Assembly: GCA_014281115.1 (NCBI GenBank)
Contig: JACONQ010000010.1
Span: 124,001 to 188,000 of the forward strand
Length of the DNA stretch: 64,000 bases
Reading direction: 5' to 3'
Source: Laburnicola sp. R22_1
Taxonomy: Eukaryota; Ascomycota; Dothideomycetes; Pleosporales; Didymosphaeriaceae
Shown: positions 35,119-45,883 of the stretch, one piece after another
Layout: each line of letters begins with the position of its first letter
Position numbering within the stretch: position 1 is the first letter of the stretch
Position numbers and translations under genes: made by a program
The notes under the pieces: model-generated
What the model was told of the DNA's origin: nothing
What the model saw: only the letters and a program-made list of their open reading frames with translations
Databases searched by the model: none

Positions 35119-38100
35119 CTAACCCACCACCTCCTCCATCTCCCCCCCGACCTCCCCATTCTCAATATCACTATCCGCCCCAAACCCCGAATCCCTCCAA
35201 TTCCTTTCCTTAACCTTGCGCCCCTTCTTACCCACTCTAACCTTCTCGCTGACCTTGGTAACCTTGCCGTTCGTCACCTTGTGCAAGTCGAGGTTCTTCT
35301 TGCTCTTAACCTGCACCCCCTTAACCTGCATCTCCCTAACCGCCATCAACGTATCCGCATTCCTCTTCTTGAGCGCCGCCGCCAGCTCCTCATTCTGCAC
35401 CTGCAAACCCCGCTGCGCCTCAGTAAGCGCATCAATCGTCTCGCGCGTATCCTGCTCCGCCGTCGCAAACGCCTCCTTCAAGTCTTCAATCTGGCCCTGC
35501 AACTCCACAATCGTCTGCGCACGCGTATCCCCCAGAACCTGCAGTTCCTGAATCTCGGCCTTCTTCTCCACAATCGCGGCGTCGTGGTCAACAGCACGTT
35601 GTTCAGCCTCGTTGCGCATCGCTTTCATCTCGGCCGCCAGATCCTTGGCTTTCTTTTCCAGAGAGGTACGCTCGCGAACGAATTTGTCCTGCATTTTGAA
35701 GAACTGGTTGCTTTCTTGGGAAAAGCTCTCAATCGAGTCCGTGTGCTCCTTTTCCAGTTTCGCATAGCTCTTGTGAGAGTCAAGCAGGTTCTCCTCGAGC
35801 GAAGCAATCTGCTCGTTCTTCTCGGCGACCTCATCCCGCAGGCTGCGCTCGACGTCAGCAGCCTCGGCGGTGATACGCTCAATATCGGCCTTTTGCGCGT
35901 TCACTTCATTCGTCAGGTCGGTGATATTGGCCTGGAGCGTGGCGATGGTGCTGTTGGACGTGTTTTCCAATGCCGCGTACTTTTGATGAAGTGCGCTGAG
36001 CTGGTTGTCGAGAGTCGTCACCTCCTCGTCCCGGTGTTGCGTGAGATTCGCAAGCTCGTCTCTAAAACGGGCCACGGCCTGGTCCTGGGTGTTTACGCGA
36101 TTCGACAGCTCAGTGACTTGCTCTCCGAGAAGAGCGACGTTCTGCTCGGCAGCTCCGCGGGCCTGGGTTTCAGCCGCAAGTTGATCCCGGAAGTCGGCCT
36201 CGCGCTCTTCAGCCTCGGTCTGCAAGTTTTCAATCGCCTGACGCTTCTCTTCTTGGGCCTGGAAAAGCTTGGATCGGAGTTCGTTGGCCTGAATGCCCTC
36301 GTCGCGAAGACGGCTTTCGAGCTTTTCAATGCGCTGATTCGCTTGATCAAGTGAATCTTCGGTCTCCTTGCGCTGAGCACGCTCGGTGTCTAGATTCGCA
36401 CGACCCTCGGCAAGTTCTGCCTGGAGCTCCTTCAGCGCCTCGTCCAGATTTTCAATCTTATTCTCAAGAGAATAGGCATGGTCTTGCTCTCCTTGCAGGC
36501 TCAGCTTGGTTTGCTCGTGCTCTTGAACCTCAGTCGCAACGCGGCTGCGAAGTTGCACCAGGTCCTCCGTGATCGTATTGACCTCGTTCTCGATGCGCTG
36601 GACATTGTCCTGCAGTTCGTCGATGTAGTCGGACTTCTGCTCGGCTTCGCCTTCAGCTTGTAGACGAGCTTCGCTCTCTTCCTGCAGCTGTTGCTCCAGC
36701 ACCTGAACGGCGGCAGCGTGTCGTTGCTCCATCTCGGCAATCGTCTGACGATGCTCTTCCTCGAGACGCGTCGTCGTCTCGGTGATCTTGTCGAGATCAA
36801 TGCGATACTGTTCGACAGCATCGCGGAGTCGCGCCAAGGCTGTGTCCTTGTCCTCCGCCTCATCTTTGAGACCGTTGATCTGGGCCTCTTTCTGCTTGAT
36901 CTCATTCTCTTGCTCATTCGCTAGAGCATCTAGGGTCGTCAAGCGCTCCTCCAAGTTCTCAATGTCTTGTCGCTTCAACTCGTTGTTCTGGTCCAAGTCC
37001 GCAGCCTTCGCTTCCAAGTCGTTGTTGCGCGCTTCGGAGCGCTCGAGGAGGTCCAACGCATTCTCGTATTGTGAGCGCATCACGTGAGCATCGTGGTGGA
37101 ATTTCTCCGCCGTGGTCGTCTTTTGGCGGAGCTCGGCTAGCACGCCTTCGAAAAGCTCGGGCAATTTGCGAAGGAAGTTGCTGTTCGTCAAGCCTTCAGC
37201 GCACCCGGGCAACAGGTTCTCCATCTCCTGGCGCACAGCCTCGAACGCATGGCGGAGCTCGGTGATGATGACATCGGTCGAAGCGCCACGCTCAATGAAA
37301 TATAGATTCTGCAACTCGATCGTAATGACGCGGAGAGCGCCCTGCGCCTCAGCGAGCGTCTCGGTCAGGCGCTGGATCTCCGCCTCGTAGCGCTTGACAG
37401 CCCTGTCCGAGATCTTGTCCGGGATCGGAAAGGCTCCAGCCAAGTCATCATGGCTAGTTTCGGTGATAGAAGCTAGGGAGTTGACGGTGACTTGGCTGTT
37501 GATCTGGCTGGAGAGGGCAAGGACGCGCTGCGCAAACTCGCCGTTGGGCAGAGGCTCGACCTCGTCGTCGTCGGGGCCGTCGGGGTCATGGGGATCGATC
37601 GCCATCAAAGGCTCATCGTCGTCATCGTAGGCGCCGTCCATGTGGCCATCGAAGGCGCTGGTCTCGCGCGAACTGCCCCGGTAGATGGACGACGCACGGA
37701 GCTCGTTGATTTCCTCCTTGTGTTGCGCCAATTGCTGGCGAAGATGTTCCGTCTCGTCATCCGTCATGTCGACGCCGCTCAGACGGTTCGCCTCCATTTG
37801 GAACTCCAATTCCTTGATCTTCTCTTCCTTTTCTTTGAGCTTGCGGCGGAGGTCGACCAAAGTCCTCCGGACCTTCTTATCCTCCTCCTCCAGGTCGTTA
37901 TACTCTTCGGCCAAGTGGTTGCGCTTGAGCCGACGACGCGTGCGGCTGTCAATGGTGGCCTTGAACGGGGCGTACTGGATTTGGCTGCCGCTGGTCTCGT
38001 CCACGGGCTCGACGCGGATCTGTGCAGGCATCGACATGCGAGCACGGCGGGCGGCGTTGGTCGGACGGCCACGCTGGGCGCCGATGCGCTGAAGATGCGG

Positions 38101-38463
38101 CGTCAAGCCAGGCAAGGGCTGCGTCGAGGCCGAAGGCGTCATCTGCACGTCGTGCTCGTCCTCTTCCTCTTCCTCTTCGTCTGCAAATGCCACGACAGGT
38201 TCCGAGTTGCGGCGGGCGTGGCGCGTGGTGCTCGAGCTCGTTCGGACACGGATGCCGGCGCTGATCTGAGCCTGTGGGCGTGAGGCCGACTCCTCGGCCT
38301 CGCGGGCCAGCTGGTCATGGTCGTCGGCGTGGACGCGCTTGCGTTTCGCAGGCGACGACTGCTCAGCCACGGGTGAGACGGCACGCTTGCCCTTCTTGCG
38401 TCGCGGAGCGTCGCCGGGGCCGACGTGGTGGTGCTCGGAAGCCAGGCCGCTGTTGCGAGCCAT
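35119..38463 (-). CDS. Long coiled-coil nuclear protein
   Basis: A single exon encodes 1114 residues, starting at ATG 38463 (MARNSGLASE) and ending at TAG 35119-35121. The N-terminal 190 residues are basic and disordered, with likely nuclear signals (RRKKGKR, AKRKR) and an acidic run (DEEEEEEDEHD). From about residue 195 to 1040 the sequence is almost continuous heptad-type Glu/Gln/Leu-rich coiled coil, with short breaks at about 260-330 (acidic) and 400-440. The tail is basic (SEKVRVGKKGRKVKERNW) and ends acidic. The architecture suits a structural or scaffold protein of nucleus, spindle pole or septum. The exact family is not recognised. Large antisense ORFs inside are shadows. Confidence 0.85.
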   Translation of the reverse strand: MARNSGLASEHHHVGPGDAPRRKKGKRAVSPVAEQSSPAKRKRVHADDHDQLAREAEESASRPQAQISAGIRVRTSSSTTRHARRNSEPVVAFADEEEEEEDEHDVQMTPSASTQPLPGLTPHLQRIGAQRGRPTNAARRARMSMPAQIRVEPVDETSGSQIQYAPFKATIDSRTRRRLKRNHLAEEYNDLEEEDKKVRRTLVDLRRKLKEKEEKIKELEFQMEANRLSGVDMTDDETEHLRQQLAQHKEEINELRASSIYRGSSRETSAFDGHMDGAYDDDDEPLMAIDPHDPDGPDDDEVEPLPNGEFAQRVLALSSQINSQVTVNSLASITETSHDDLAGAFPIPDKISDRAVKRYEAEIQRLTETLAEAQGALRVITIELQNLYFIERGASTDVIITELRHAFEAVRQEMENLLPGCAEGLTNSNFLRKLPELFEGVLAELRQKTTTAEKFHHDAHVMRSQYENALDLLERSEARNNDLEAKAADLDQNNELKRQDIENLEERLTTLDALANEQENEIKQKEAQINGLKDEAEDKDTALARLRDAVEQYRIDLDKITETTTRLEEEHRQTIAEMEQRHAAAVQVLEQQLQEESEARLQAEGEAEQKSDYIDELQDNVQRIENEVNTITEDLVQLRSRVATEVQEHEQTKLSLQGEQDHAYSLENKIENLDEALKELQAELAEGRANLDTERAQRKETEDSLDQANQRIEKLESRLRDEGIQANELRSKLFQAQEEKRQAIENLQTEAEEREADFRDQLAAETQARGAAEQNVALLGEQVTELSNRVNTQDQAVARFRDELANLTQHRDEEVTTLDNQLSALHQKYAALENTSNSTIATLQANITDLTNEVNAQKADIERITAEAADVERSLRDEVAEKNEQIASLEENLLDSHKSYAKLEKEHTDSIESFSQESNQFFKMQDKFVRERTSLEKKAKDLAAEMKAMRNEAEQRAVDHDAAIVEKKAEIQELQVLGDTRAQTIVELQGQIEDLKEAFATAEQDTRETIDALTEAQRGLQVQNEELAAALKKRNADTLMAVREMQVKGVQVKSKKNLDLHKVTNGKVTKVSEKVRVGKKGRKVKERNWRDSGFGADSDIENGEVGGEMEEVVG

Positions 38464-39368
38464 GTCTGCCGCTGTGCGGGTATCGTACGTCGTATCCTGC
38501 GCCGGGGTCAGACTGGCGGCGTGCTGGCGAGAGCGACGGGCTGCGCTATGCGTACCAAGAAGTGTGTCTCCAACTACAAGACCAACTGGTGGCGGTGGGG
38601 CCGTGTACGTTTGTGCAGCAAGCGCTGTATGTAGGGAGCAGAGTTGCGTGGGTGCAGGTGGTGGGCTTGGGCGTGGAGAACAGAAAATGCCAATTCGGGG
38701 AGCTGGTGGGAGGGTTCAAGGCTGGCGGCGGTTGTGGGTTGAGAAATTTAATATGGGGGGGCTGGTGGCCTGTGGACCTGTGGTCAGTTTTATGCTACGT
38801 CAACATCGCCTAGAGCCGCCCGTGCAGGGGTCAAGGTTCCCAACGTGACGTCGACGCGTCGCGCCTTCCGCCGCGCGTTTCCACCCTTCACCCAAATGCC
38901 TGTCCCGTTCACCCACAAACACACACAGCGCCGCCTTTCCCGCCATCGAGATGGACAGTTGCGCGGCTTTCAAGACGGGAAAAAGCTGATCGGGCACGGG
39001 CTGGCTAGAACTAACACGTCACCGTGAAATTGGGCGCGCGGAGCTTGGGCCAGCCCCCTACCGCTAGCGAAGGGAGCTTTCATGTGCCTCTGGACTCCGC
39101 ACACCAACCCCAATATCATCTCGCCTGCAGCAGGGTGCACGCTCGCGCCTTTACAGTTGGCGCTGCCCGTTTGCCTACAATACTAATTGTTATTGTTCTC
39201 CAAATAGTGCATGGCAGATTCAACACGTCAGTCGGTTCCACCGCCTGATTACCCCTCTGAAATCCTACCACCTATCATCCGCCACAGTACGCCTGTGCAT
39301 TACCCATCTCTGGGGCGAACCATCCGAGAACGAACTGCGTCCACAAGCTGTTCTATTTCTTGAGTATT

Positions 39369-40942
39369 CTATTTCTTCACCAGAAAGTCGCTCTCCATAA
39401 GCAGGCCCTTGGTCGCACTCGCGACACCATACAAGCCCCCGAAAGGCCATGTCCCCCAAAAGTTCCGACTCGCCCACTCGCCCCATGTTTCGTTTTGCGG
39501 CTCGCTCCTGCCCCCAGCCACGCCTCGCAGGTCGACTTTCACCTTCTCGTATATACTGGGCAACGAGTCGGCGTGATACTTGCGTCTCAGATCCGTATAT
39601 TTCTTCTCGTCGTATATCCGCCAAAACTCGTCTTCGGTGTAGTACGCGTGCGCGTAAAGGCACTTGAGACCCCGGAGCTCTGCGACCTTGGCTTCGAACT
39701 CCCGGTTGAGCGCGATGAACTGGTTGGCGTCCTTGGGCCCCATTCCCCATATGCCGATATCAAGGAGTGTCTTTTCTGGACTGCTGACTTCGCCCATCGA
39801 GAAGCTGCGTTCGTCTGCGGGTGACGGCTTCACGGGACAGAGCCACAGCGGCCACAGTCCAGTTCTTTCGTCGGTCCATTTGACAAAGGCCTCGACGCTC
39901 TCGTACGGCACAGCCAAGTCTTGGATGATGGTTTGTGAAGACAGACCTGAGCGGTGCAGCGCATGCACCATGGTCCTGCTATACATGAACGGGTTGAGCA
40001 AGTAGCGTGTGATGGCATGGAAGGGCGTGCAGAAGTACTTGAAGGCTCTCAGCCCCGACCAGAACACGCCGCGATCGTATCGAAAGAAGTAGGTCCGTAC
40101 AGGTACACTCTCCCGATAAGGCCCCTTGTCGTCCTTGGTGCGTTTGAGAATGTCTTCAGCATGGAGGTACAGCCAAGGATCCGACGCTTTGTCGAATGTT
40201 TGTATACGACCTGAAGGGTTAGCTGCCATGTATTGGTATGCGATGCGTTACGTGACTCACCCGAAAGCGGCTCACCCTTCAGCTTGCCGAGCATAATGAC
40301 GCCGCTTTCCATCGAGTACAGGATGCCATCGATGTAGTCAACACTGGGGTCTCCCTCCGCTCGCTGAAGCACATCCACCGCCTCTTTCACGCCTCCGACA
40401 GCCACATACTCTAACTCGACGTAGGGCTTCGCGTCAATGAGCTCCATTTCCAGGAGCGTGATGACGCCAAGCGATCCACAACTTCCGGCGCACGCAAAAA
40501 AAAAGTCGCGATGAGGATTGTCGCGCTCGCCTGTGGCCCAAATGACATCTCCGTTGCCCAGCACAACCTCGATGCCTCGGACTGACCTGTCGAACAGTCC
40601 GTACCGGAACGAACTCGACTCTCCCGACATCCCTGCAAACCCGCCGCCAACCGTAATATTCGGCAGCTCCATCACCACCTTTGGCAGCAGTCCCTCCCGC
40701 AGCGTAGCATCTACCAATGCGTCCATCGGAACGTTGGGCTCGACCAAAGCCGTCTTCTCTTGCTTGTTGAACTGTAAGACATGATTGAGGCTGCTTGTGT
40801 CGATGATTCGATCCTTGTGCCGGGCCGACTCGCGCGTTGACAGAGTGCTGCCGTGATAGATGCGGAACGGTGTCGAGGTCTGCTGGAAGCTGCGAACGCG
40901 ATCTGCGATTTGCGCTACTGTGGTTTTGTGCCCCTCCATCAT
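39369..40942 (-). CDS. FAD-linked oxidoreductase, DHCR24-like (paralogue 1, one intron)
   Basis: Two exons (40942-40261 and 40210-39369) with a 50-bp intron (GTGAGT...TTCAG) give 507 residues from ATG 40942. The N-terminal half is a FAD-binding PCMH domain: TALVEPNVPMDALVDATL, then VVMELPNITVGGGFAGMSGE and SSSFRYGLFDRSV, as in delta(24)-sterol reductase (DHCR24/DIMINUTO). The C-terminal half has the family's YFFRYDRGVFW and PLWLCPVKPS blocks. Enzymes of this group reduce a sterol side-chain double bond using FAD, but the substrate here is unknown, since fungi make ergosterol by another C24 route. It is divergent to paralogue 2, with 468 bp between the two ATGs. Confidence 0.87.
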
Positions 40943-41410
40943 TGGGCCGCCGGTGCGTCGAGCCAGCCGATGCAGCTGCGTGCGAATGACAAACTAACAG
41001 CGATGCTACCTGGTCGGATTGTCGTCCACGGGGAAACAACAGAAGCTCTCGCGGTATTCTTTGTTGTTCTGTGAGTGTGAGAGGTGTAAGCGCCCAGCAC
41101 GAGCAGCCGTGACGTCCCAGTGTCCAGGTCTCCACCAGTACCGGTGCCGGCCGTTCCTTCCATCACGGCTCGCTCGCTCGCTCGCTGACCTCACTTTTTC
41201 TTTTGGGCCGTCGTTGCATATTAATGTGGCTATGTACCCAAGACCCAAGTACCTGCATTCTCGGATGCACGGAAAGAGATCCACAGAATGCTGCGTAATA
41301 GGTTCGCTTAAGCTTTGACTTGCCAAACCAGAGCAATCCTGCAGCGAAACCATCACAACCATAATGCTATTCGGATATCAGCCCTAAGATTCTTCACCTA
41401 CGCTGACACC

Positions 41411-42937
41411 ATGGACCGCCATGCAGCCGCCGTGGAGGCCATCCGCTCCCGCGTCGCGCATTTCTACGAAAGGAAGACCGCGTTCCGCGTATACCACGGC
41501 AGCACCAATAGCACGCGCCATGCACACTTTGACCGCGACGCCGTGGTCGACGTCAACTCTCTCAACAATATCATTTCTATAGATCGAGCGGACAAAACGG
41601 CAATCGTCGAACCCAATGTCCCCATGGACGCCCTGGTCCGCGAGACCTTGAAGGCAGGCTTGCTGCCGCCCGTCGTCATGGAATTTCCTGGTATCACAGT
41701 GGGTGGAGGATTCGTGGGCACCGCCGGTGAAAGCAGCAGCTTCAAATATGGCTTCTTTGACCGTACTGTGCTATCTGCGGAAGTGGTCCTTGCGAATGGG
41801 GATGTTGTCCAAGCGTCGGATACGTCGAATCAAGAGCTATTCGAGGGACTCAGGGGGAGCTTTGGAACGCTCGGCGTGCTTACCTTGGTCAAGATGCGAC
41901 TAATCGACGCGAAAAAGTACGTCGAGGTTACTTATACCCCGACACATTCGATCGAGCAGACTATAACAACGCTGCACAACGAAACAAAAGTATCCGGTTC
42001 ACACGATTACATCGACGGCATACTCTTCTCCAAGACTTCCGGCGTGGTCATCACAGGCCGTCTCACAGACAGAACACCCTCGTCCATACTTCCACTCCGC
42101 CGTTTCTCCAAGCCGTGGAACGAATGGTTCTGGATCCATGCCAAGACTCTTTCGGCCAAGTCCATCGAAACGACGGAACTCGTGCCACTGGAAGACTACC
42201 TCTTTAGGTATGACCGCGGCGCATTCTGGATGGGCATGTATTCATTCCAGCACTTCATGGTTCCCTTTATGTGGCTCACTCGCTTTCTCCTCGACTACTT
42301 CATGCACACCCGCATCATGTACCATGCACTCCACGCAAGTGGCCATACCGACCGGTACATCATCCAAGACGTCGCATTCCCAGCCCAAAACGCGAAACAT
42401 TTTGCAAACTACGTCGACGAGCGCTTCAACATCTACCCCCTCTGGCTCTGCCCCGTGAGAAGCGACGGCCGAAGCTCAATGGGCCACGCCAAACCGCTGC
42501 CAAGCGGTATACCCGGCGACAACCAACATGCTCCCGGCGACCAATGCGACTACATCAACATCGGCGTATGGGGTCCCTATCCCTCGTCTGAATCCGACTA
42601 CGTGCGCGCAAACCGCGAGCTAGAATCCAAAGTCCAACAGCTCGGCGGCCTGAAATGGCTGTACTCGCGCGTCTTCTACACCGAAGAAGAATGGTGGCGC
42701 ATCTACGATAAGGACGCGTATGATGCGCTGCGTGTGCAGTTCCACGCTACGTCTTTGCCGAGTATCTGGGAGAAGGTGAGGGATAGGGGGGGGAAGGAGG
42801 TGGGTGCGACGGGGGTGAGGGGTGTGCTTAAGAGGGTTGTAAGGAATAGTGGCGTGCTTAGTGGCGTGTATGGGGTTTATAAGGCGGTTAGGGGTGGGGA
42901 TTATATCTTGGGTAATGGGAAGAGGAAAGATGAGTAG
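41411..42937 (+). CDS. FAD-linked oxidoreductase, DHCR24-like (paralogue 2, intronless)
   Basis: A single exon of 508 residues starts at ATG 41411 (MDRHAAAVEA). The frame is open from 41315 without an earlier ATG. It is colinear with paralogue 1: RVYHGSTNSTRHAHFDRD, TAIVEPNVPMDALVRETL, FPGITVGGGFVGTAGESSSF, LFRYDRGAFWMGMYSFQHF and YPLWLCPVRS. Lengths are nearly equal (508 against 507). Paralogue 1 has an intron at the place equivalent to LTDR in this protein. The two genes are divergent and share a promoter region, so they may be co-regulated. The proteins have drifted well apart, so the duplication is old and need not have been a RIP target. The sterol-like substrate is inferred. Confidence 0.87.
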   Translation: MDRHAAAVEAIRSRVAHFYERKTAFRVYHGSTNSTRHAHFDRDAVVDVNSLNNIISIDRADKTAIVEPNVPMDALVRETLKAGLLPPVVMEFPGITVGGGFVGTAGESSSFKYGFFDRTVLSAEVVLANGDVVQASDTSNQELFEGLRGSFGTLGVLTLVKMRLIDAKKYVEVTYTPTHSIEQTITTLHNETKVSGSHDYIDGILFSKTSGVVITGRLTDRTPSSILPLRRFSKPWNEWFWIHAKTLSAKSIETTELVPLEDYLFRYDRGAFWMGMYSFQHFMVPFMWLTRFLLDYFMHTRIMYHALHASGHTDRYIIQDVAFPAQNAKHFANYVDERFNIYPLWLCPVRSDGRSSMGHAKPLPSGIPGDNQHAPGDQCDYINIGVWGPYPSSESDYVRANRELESKVQQLGGLKWLYSRVFYTEEEWWRIYDKDAYDALRVQFHATSLPSIWEKVRDRGGKEVGATGVRGVLKRVVRNSGVLSGVYGVYKAVRGGDYILGNGKRKDE

Positions 42938-43149
42938 GAATGCTATGGGATGGAAATTCAAACAACACCGACAGCCACGTCCTCAGTGGATGGGCTTCAA
43001 ACGGCACTTTCTTTGCATCCCAAACCGTCCCGGCATGGAATTTGCACAGCGCACGTCTCATCCAGCCTCTCCTCTCCGCTTCGGACACGCAATAGCTGGC
43101 GGGCGGCGTACTGGAGAAATTCAAAGCATACCTAAACAGCGACCACACT

Positions 43150-43520
43150 ATAATTAAAGCTAGCGAACAATTCCTCCACACCATCAATCTCGACATCTCC
43201 CTCTCCGACATCATCATAGCCTAGATCGCAACAAACTCTCCTAACCTCGACTCCCCCCCCCCCTCCGGCTTCCTCACCACAAACCAATTCGTCTTCCTCC
43301 GCCCCGGTGGCGCCTACAACACTGCCATTGTCCTCCTCACCGAAATTACTAAATAAAACAACCCTCTACAAATGGCGAGGTCTTCCCCATCGCGTCTGCA
43401 CACCCGCGCGCACTCCGTTCACCAGCCCTGTCCTCATCTTCGCAGCCGAGTTCGATCAGCTGTTCTGCGGTCTCGACTGCTATGGCTGACGGGGCATGGA
43501 CTTGCTGCGATGGATTAACT
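43150..43520 (+). pseudogene. Alpha/beta-hydrolase remnant
   Basis: Protein-like pieces occur in more than one frame: ASEQFLHTINLDISLSDIII then TAG; SGFLTTNQFVFLRPGGAYNT then TAA; GEVFPIASAHP; and SPVLIFAAEFDQLFCGLDCY. The last resembles the PVL-V-G-x-D-x-[IL]FC block near the catalytic acid of fungal alpha/beta hydrolases. Nothing of the nucleophile region is left. A run of ten C at about 43253-43262 marks a likely indel site. It lies downstream of the DHCR24-like gene. Confidence 0.4.
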
Positions 43521-44572
43521 AGGAGGTGTGGTGCAATGGCTAATAACTAGAACTGGGGAAACTTGTATAGCATAGCGGATTGCGATGGTCTTGAAGTTTG
43601 TGTTCTGTTGGGAAAGAAAACCCTCCTGCACCTGGTGCATGTATGCATGAAACGGCTGACGTAACGCCCTAGCTGCTGATTAAGCTAATGTTCTACCAAT
43701 TGTCGTCATAATTCCTCGCATATTCACATTTCCCCCCTCGTATCCTTACTTGCAACCTAACGCCAGAAACGGGGGTACACAACAACAGCAGCGCATGCTT
43801 ACGAGCTTATTCCCAATCCCTCACAACCACTAGTCTAACGCCGCCGTCTCTTCGGAACGCGCGACGCTCCAATTACTTCATCCTGTCATCATCGACGCTA
43901 TAGCTGCGTGCGCAGAACAACGCTGGCAAACCGCGCTCTCCATTCATTTCCATGCGCCTGGTCAGCAGTTACTAACGCGGGTTGATAGTAAACGTGCAGT
44001 TCTAGACGAGATCCATCTTGCATCGCTCGCATGCACGATGCTGCTAAAGCGCTTGGAAATGGATACTAGGCGGGTGAGTAATGGCTGACGAGCACGAACT
44101 ACGGACCGTTGACGCCAAGCGCTGCAACGACCGCCTTAGCGAGGCGATATCGCCAAAGTTTTACCCGACCCGCCGACGTACGTTGAGCGGGAAAGTTATC
44201 AAAGACCGTGTTTGGATAGCCATGCTGTCTGTCGTCTCGTGTGTTCTTGCCCCGAAATTGGGAACGGTGTCGCGCTGGGTGCTAGGGCAGATGGACGACG
44301 GTTGCTCCTCGTATAGGAGTACAGTGTAGCCAATGGGAATGCAGCTTTGGGAGCTTTTCATGTGAAAGCAATTAGGCGCATTGGTTAATCCAGCCTTGGA
44401 TGTAGCACCGACGATGCCTTCACCGACTATGCACCAGTACGAGACGGAAAAACGGGTCTAAGGAGCTAGGGACAGTCCGGTGTGACAGAGACTTCGAAGT
44501 CATCAACAACTATGATGCTTACGGATTGCTTTGAAAGGAGGCAGGTATGGGAGATGAGAAGGTGCAGATGAA
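43521..44572. other. Intergenic; possible gene debris
   Basis: An 83-codon frame at 43834-44085 is protein-like (ERATLQLLHPVIIDAIAACA) but has no early ATG. It runs into GTGAGT at about 44071, which could be a splice donor. No partner exon was found. I would not call a gene. Confidence 0.4.
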
Positions 44573-44580
44573 GGTATAAG
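44573..44580 (+). promoter_or_regulatory. TATA-like box of the isochorismatase gene
   Basis: GGTATAAG lies about 95 bp upstream of ATG 44675. Confidence 0.4.
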
Positions 44581-44674
44581 TAGGGTCCGGCGTCCACAAT
44601 GAGGTGACCATCACGCCACTTCTTCATACTGTCAAGCATCAGAAGATCGACTTAGCAACAACAAGACTCTCAAG

Positions 44675-45602
44675 ATGAAGTTTGGATCCAGCATTACCCT
44701 GGCAGCCTTTGCCCTCTTCAATACCGTTTGCGGTAATGCCCTCGGTCAAGGTACTTTCTCCTTCTTCCTCTCCAATCTCAATATACCAAGCTGACGCTAT
44801 CCAGCTGTCCCATGGGAGCGTCTCGACAAGAACAACTCCGTAAGCATCTTCTTCCATCCAATACCACAAAGTCACACAACTGATTCACCCAGATGCTTCT
44901 GATCCTCGATCTCCAAGTCGGTCTCTACCAGGTCGCTCGTGACTGGGATCCCACTCTCTACCGTGAAAACATCCTAGCCCACGCCCAGCTCGGCAAACTC
45001 TTCAACCTCCCCGTCGTCATGACCACGTCCGCCGAGCAAGGCCCCAACGGCCCTCTCCCCAAGGAGATCCTCGAGTGGTACCCCGATGCGCCCCTGATCA
45101 AGCGCCAGGGCGAAGTCGAGTACGTACCTCCCTGTCCCGAGCAACGCACCCTCTTCCACACACGCACACCCGCACAACCATACAAAAAGCTAACATTCCC
45201 CCCAGCGCCTGGGACAACGCCGACTTCCGCGCCGCCCTCAAAGCGACCAACAAGACGCAAATCATCGTCGCCGGCATCACCACCGACGTCTGCACCACCT
45301 TCCTCGCCCTCTCCCTCCGCGCAGAAGGCTACTCCGTCTTCGCCAACGTCGAAGCCAGCGGCAGCGCCACCCAGCTCATCCGTGACACGGCCAATGCGCG
45401 CATGCAGCAGGCGGGCGTCCAGCTTGTGAGCTTGTTCTCGATTGTGTGCGATTTGATGCGTGATTGGAGGAGTACGCCGGGGGCGAAGGACGTGTTGCCG
45501 TATTTGGATAGGTATTTCCCTGTTTATGGGTATTTGGCTAGGGGCCATGCGGCGGCGGTTAATAACGGGACGATTATTCCCGGGGAGGCGGGGTTAGTTT
45601 AG
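44675..45602 (+). CDS. Secreted isochorismatase-family hydrolase (YcaC type)
   Basis: Four exons (44675-44750, 44805-44839, 44893-45119, 45206-45602) and introns of 54, 53 and 86 bp give 244 residues. All introns are GT-AG, and intron 1 has a CTGAC branch site. Residues 1-25 form a signal peptide (MKFGSSITLAAFALFNTVCG). The cysteine-hydrolase triad is visible as D43 (LLILDLQVGLY), K107 (APLIKRQGE) and C142 (GITTDVCTTF). The TTSAEQGPNGPL block is typical of the YcaC branch. Intracellular relatives hydrolyse isochorismate, nicotinamide or similar amides. Secretion is inferred from the signal peptide. The 3' end overlaps a convergent small secreted ORF by 29 bp. Confidence 0.88.
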
Positions 45603-45786
45603 GATGAGGAGGGGTGAGGCTGGACAGTGCGACTGGGTTGGGAATGGAGTGAGTTGGGCCGTTGCCTGTGAGGACGTCGGTCACGCCTTTGAGGGGGAGT
45701 ATGGTGGTGGTGGGGAGGTTCAGGCCGGGGAGGAAGGCCTGTACGGAGGCGATTGCTAGAGGAAGACAGCCGATGGTGTAACGCAT
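45574..45786 (-). CDS. Small secreted protein candidate, 70 aa
   Basis: ATG 45786 opens a 70-residue ORF with a likely signal peptide (MRYTIGCLPLAIASVQAFLP). The rest is Pro/Thr/Ser-rich (LNLPTTTILPLKGVTDVL) and has no cysteine in the mature part. A TATATAA box lies about 90 bp upstream on the same strand. It converges on the isochorismatase gene, overlapping its last 29 bases. I know no family. A spliced, longer form cannot be excluded. Confidence 0.45.
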   Translation of the reverse strand: MRYTIGCLPLAIASVQAFLPGLNLPTTTILPLKGVTDVLTGNGPTHSIPNPVALSSLTPPHPKLTPPPRE

Positions 45787-45873
45787 CTTGAAGGCGGTCT
45801 TATTGAGGAAGCGAGTAACTGATGGGCAGCGCAGTGTGGGCGGCCTGACACTATGGGGTTGCAGCTTGCAAGA

Positions 45874-45883
45874 TTTTATATAA
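45874..45883 (-). promoter_or_regulatory. TATA box of the small secreted ORF
   Basis: On the minus strand the sequence reads TTATATAAAA, 88 bp before ATG 45786. Confidence 0.45.

Noticed and set aside
34567..36354. 595-codon plus-strand ORF
   Set aside because: It starts without ATG and lies antisense to the coiled-coil gene; its Leu/Arg-rich sequence is the reverse of Glu/Gln/Leu codons.
37492..38283. 263-codon plus-strand ORF
   Set aside because: Antisense shadow of the N-terminal half of the coiled-coil gene; no ATG context or domain.
40434..41135. 233-codon minus-strand ORF
   Set aside because: Out-of-frame shadow of DHCR24-like paralogue 1 that runs on into the shared promoter.
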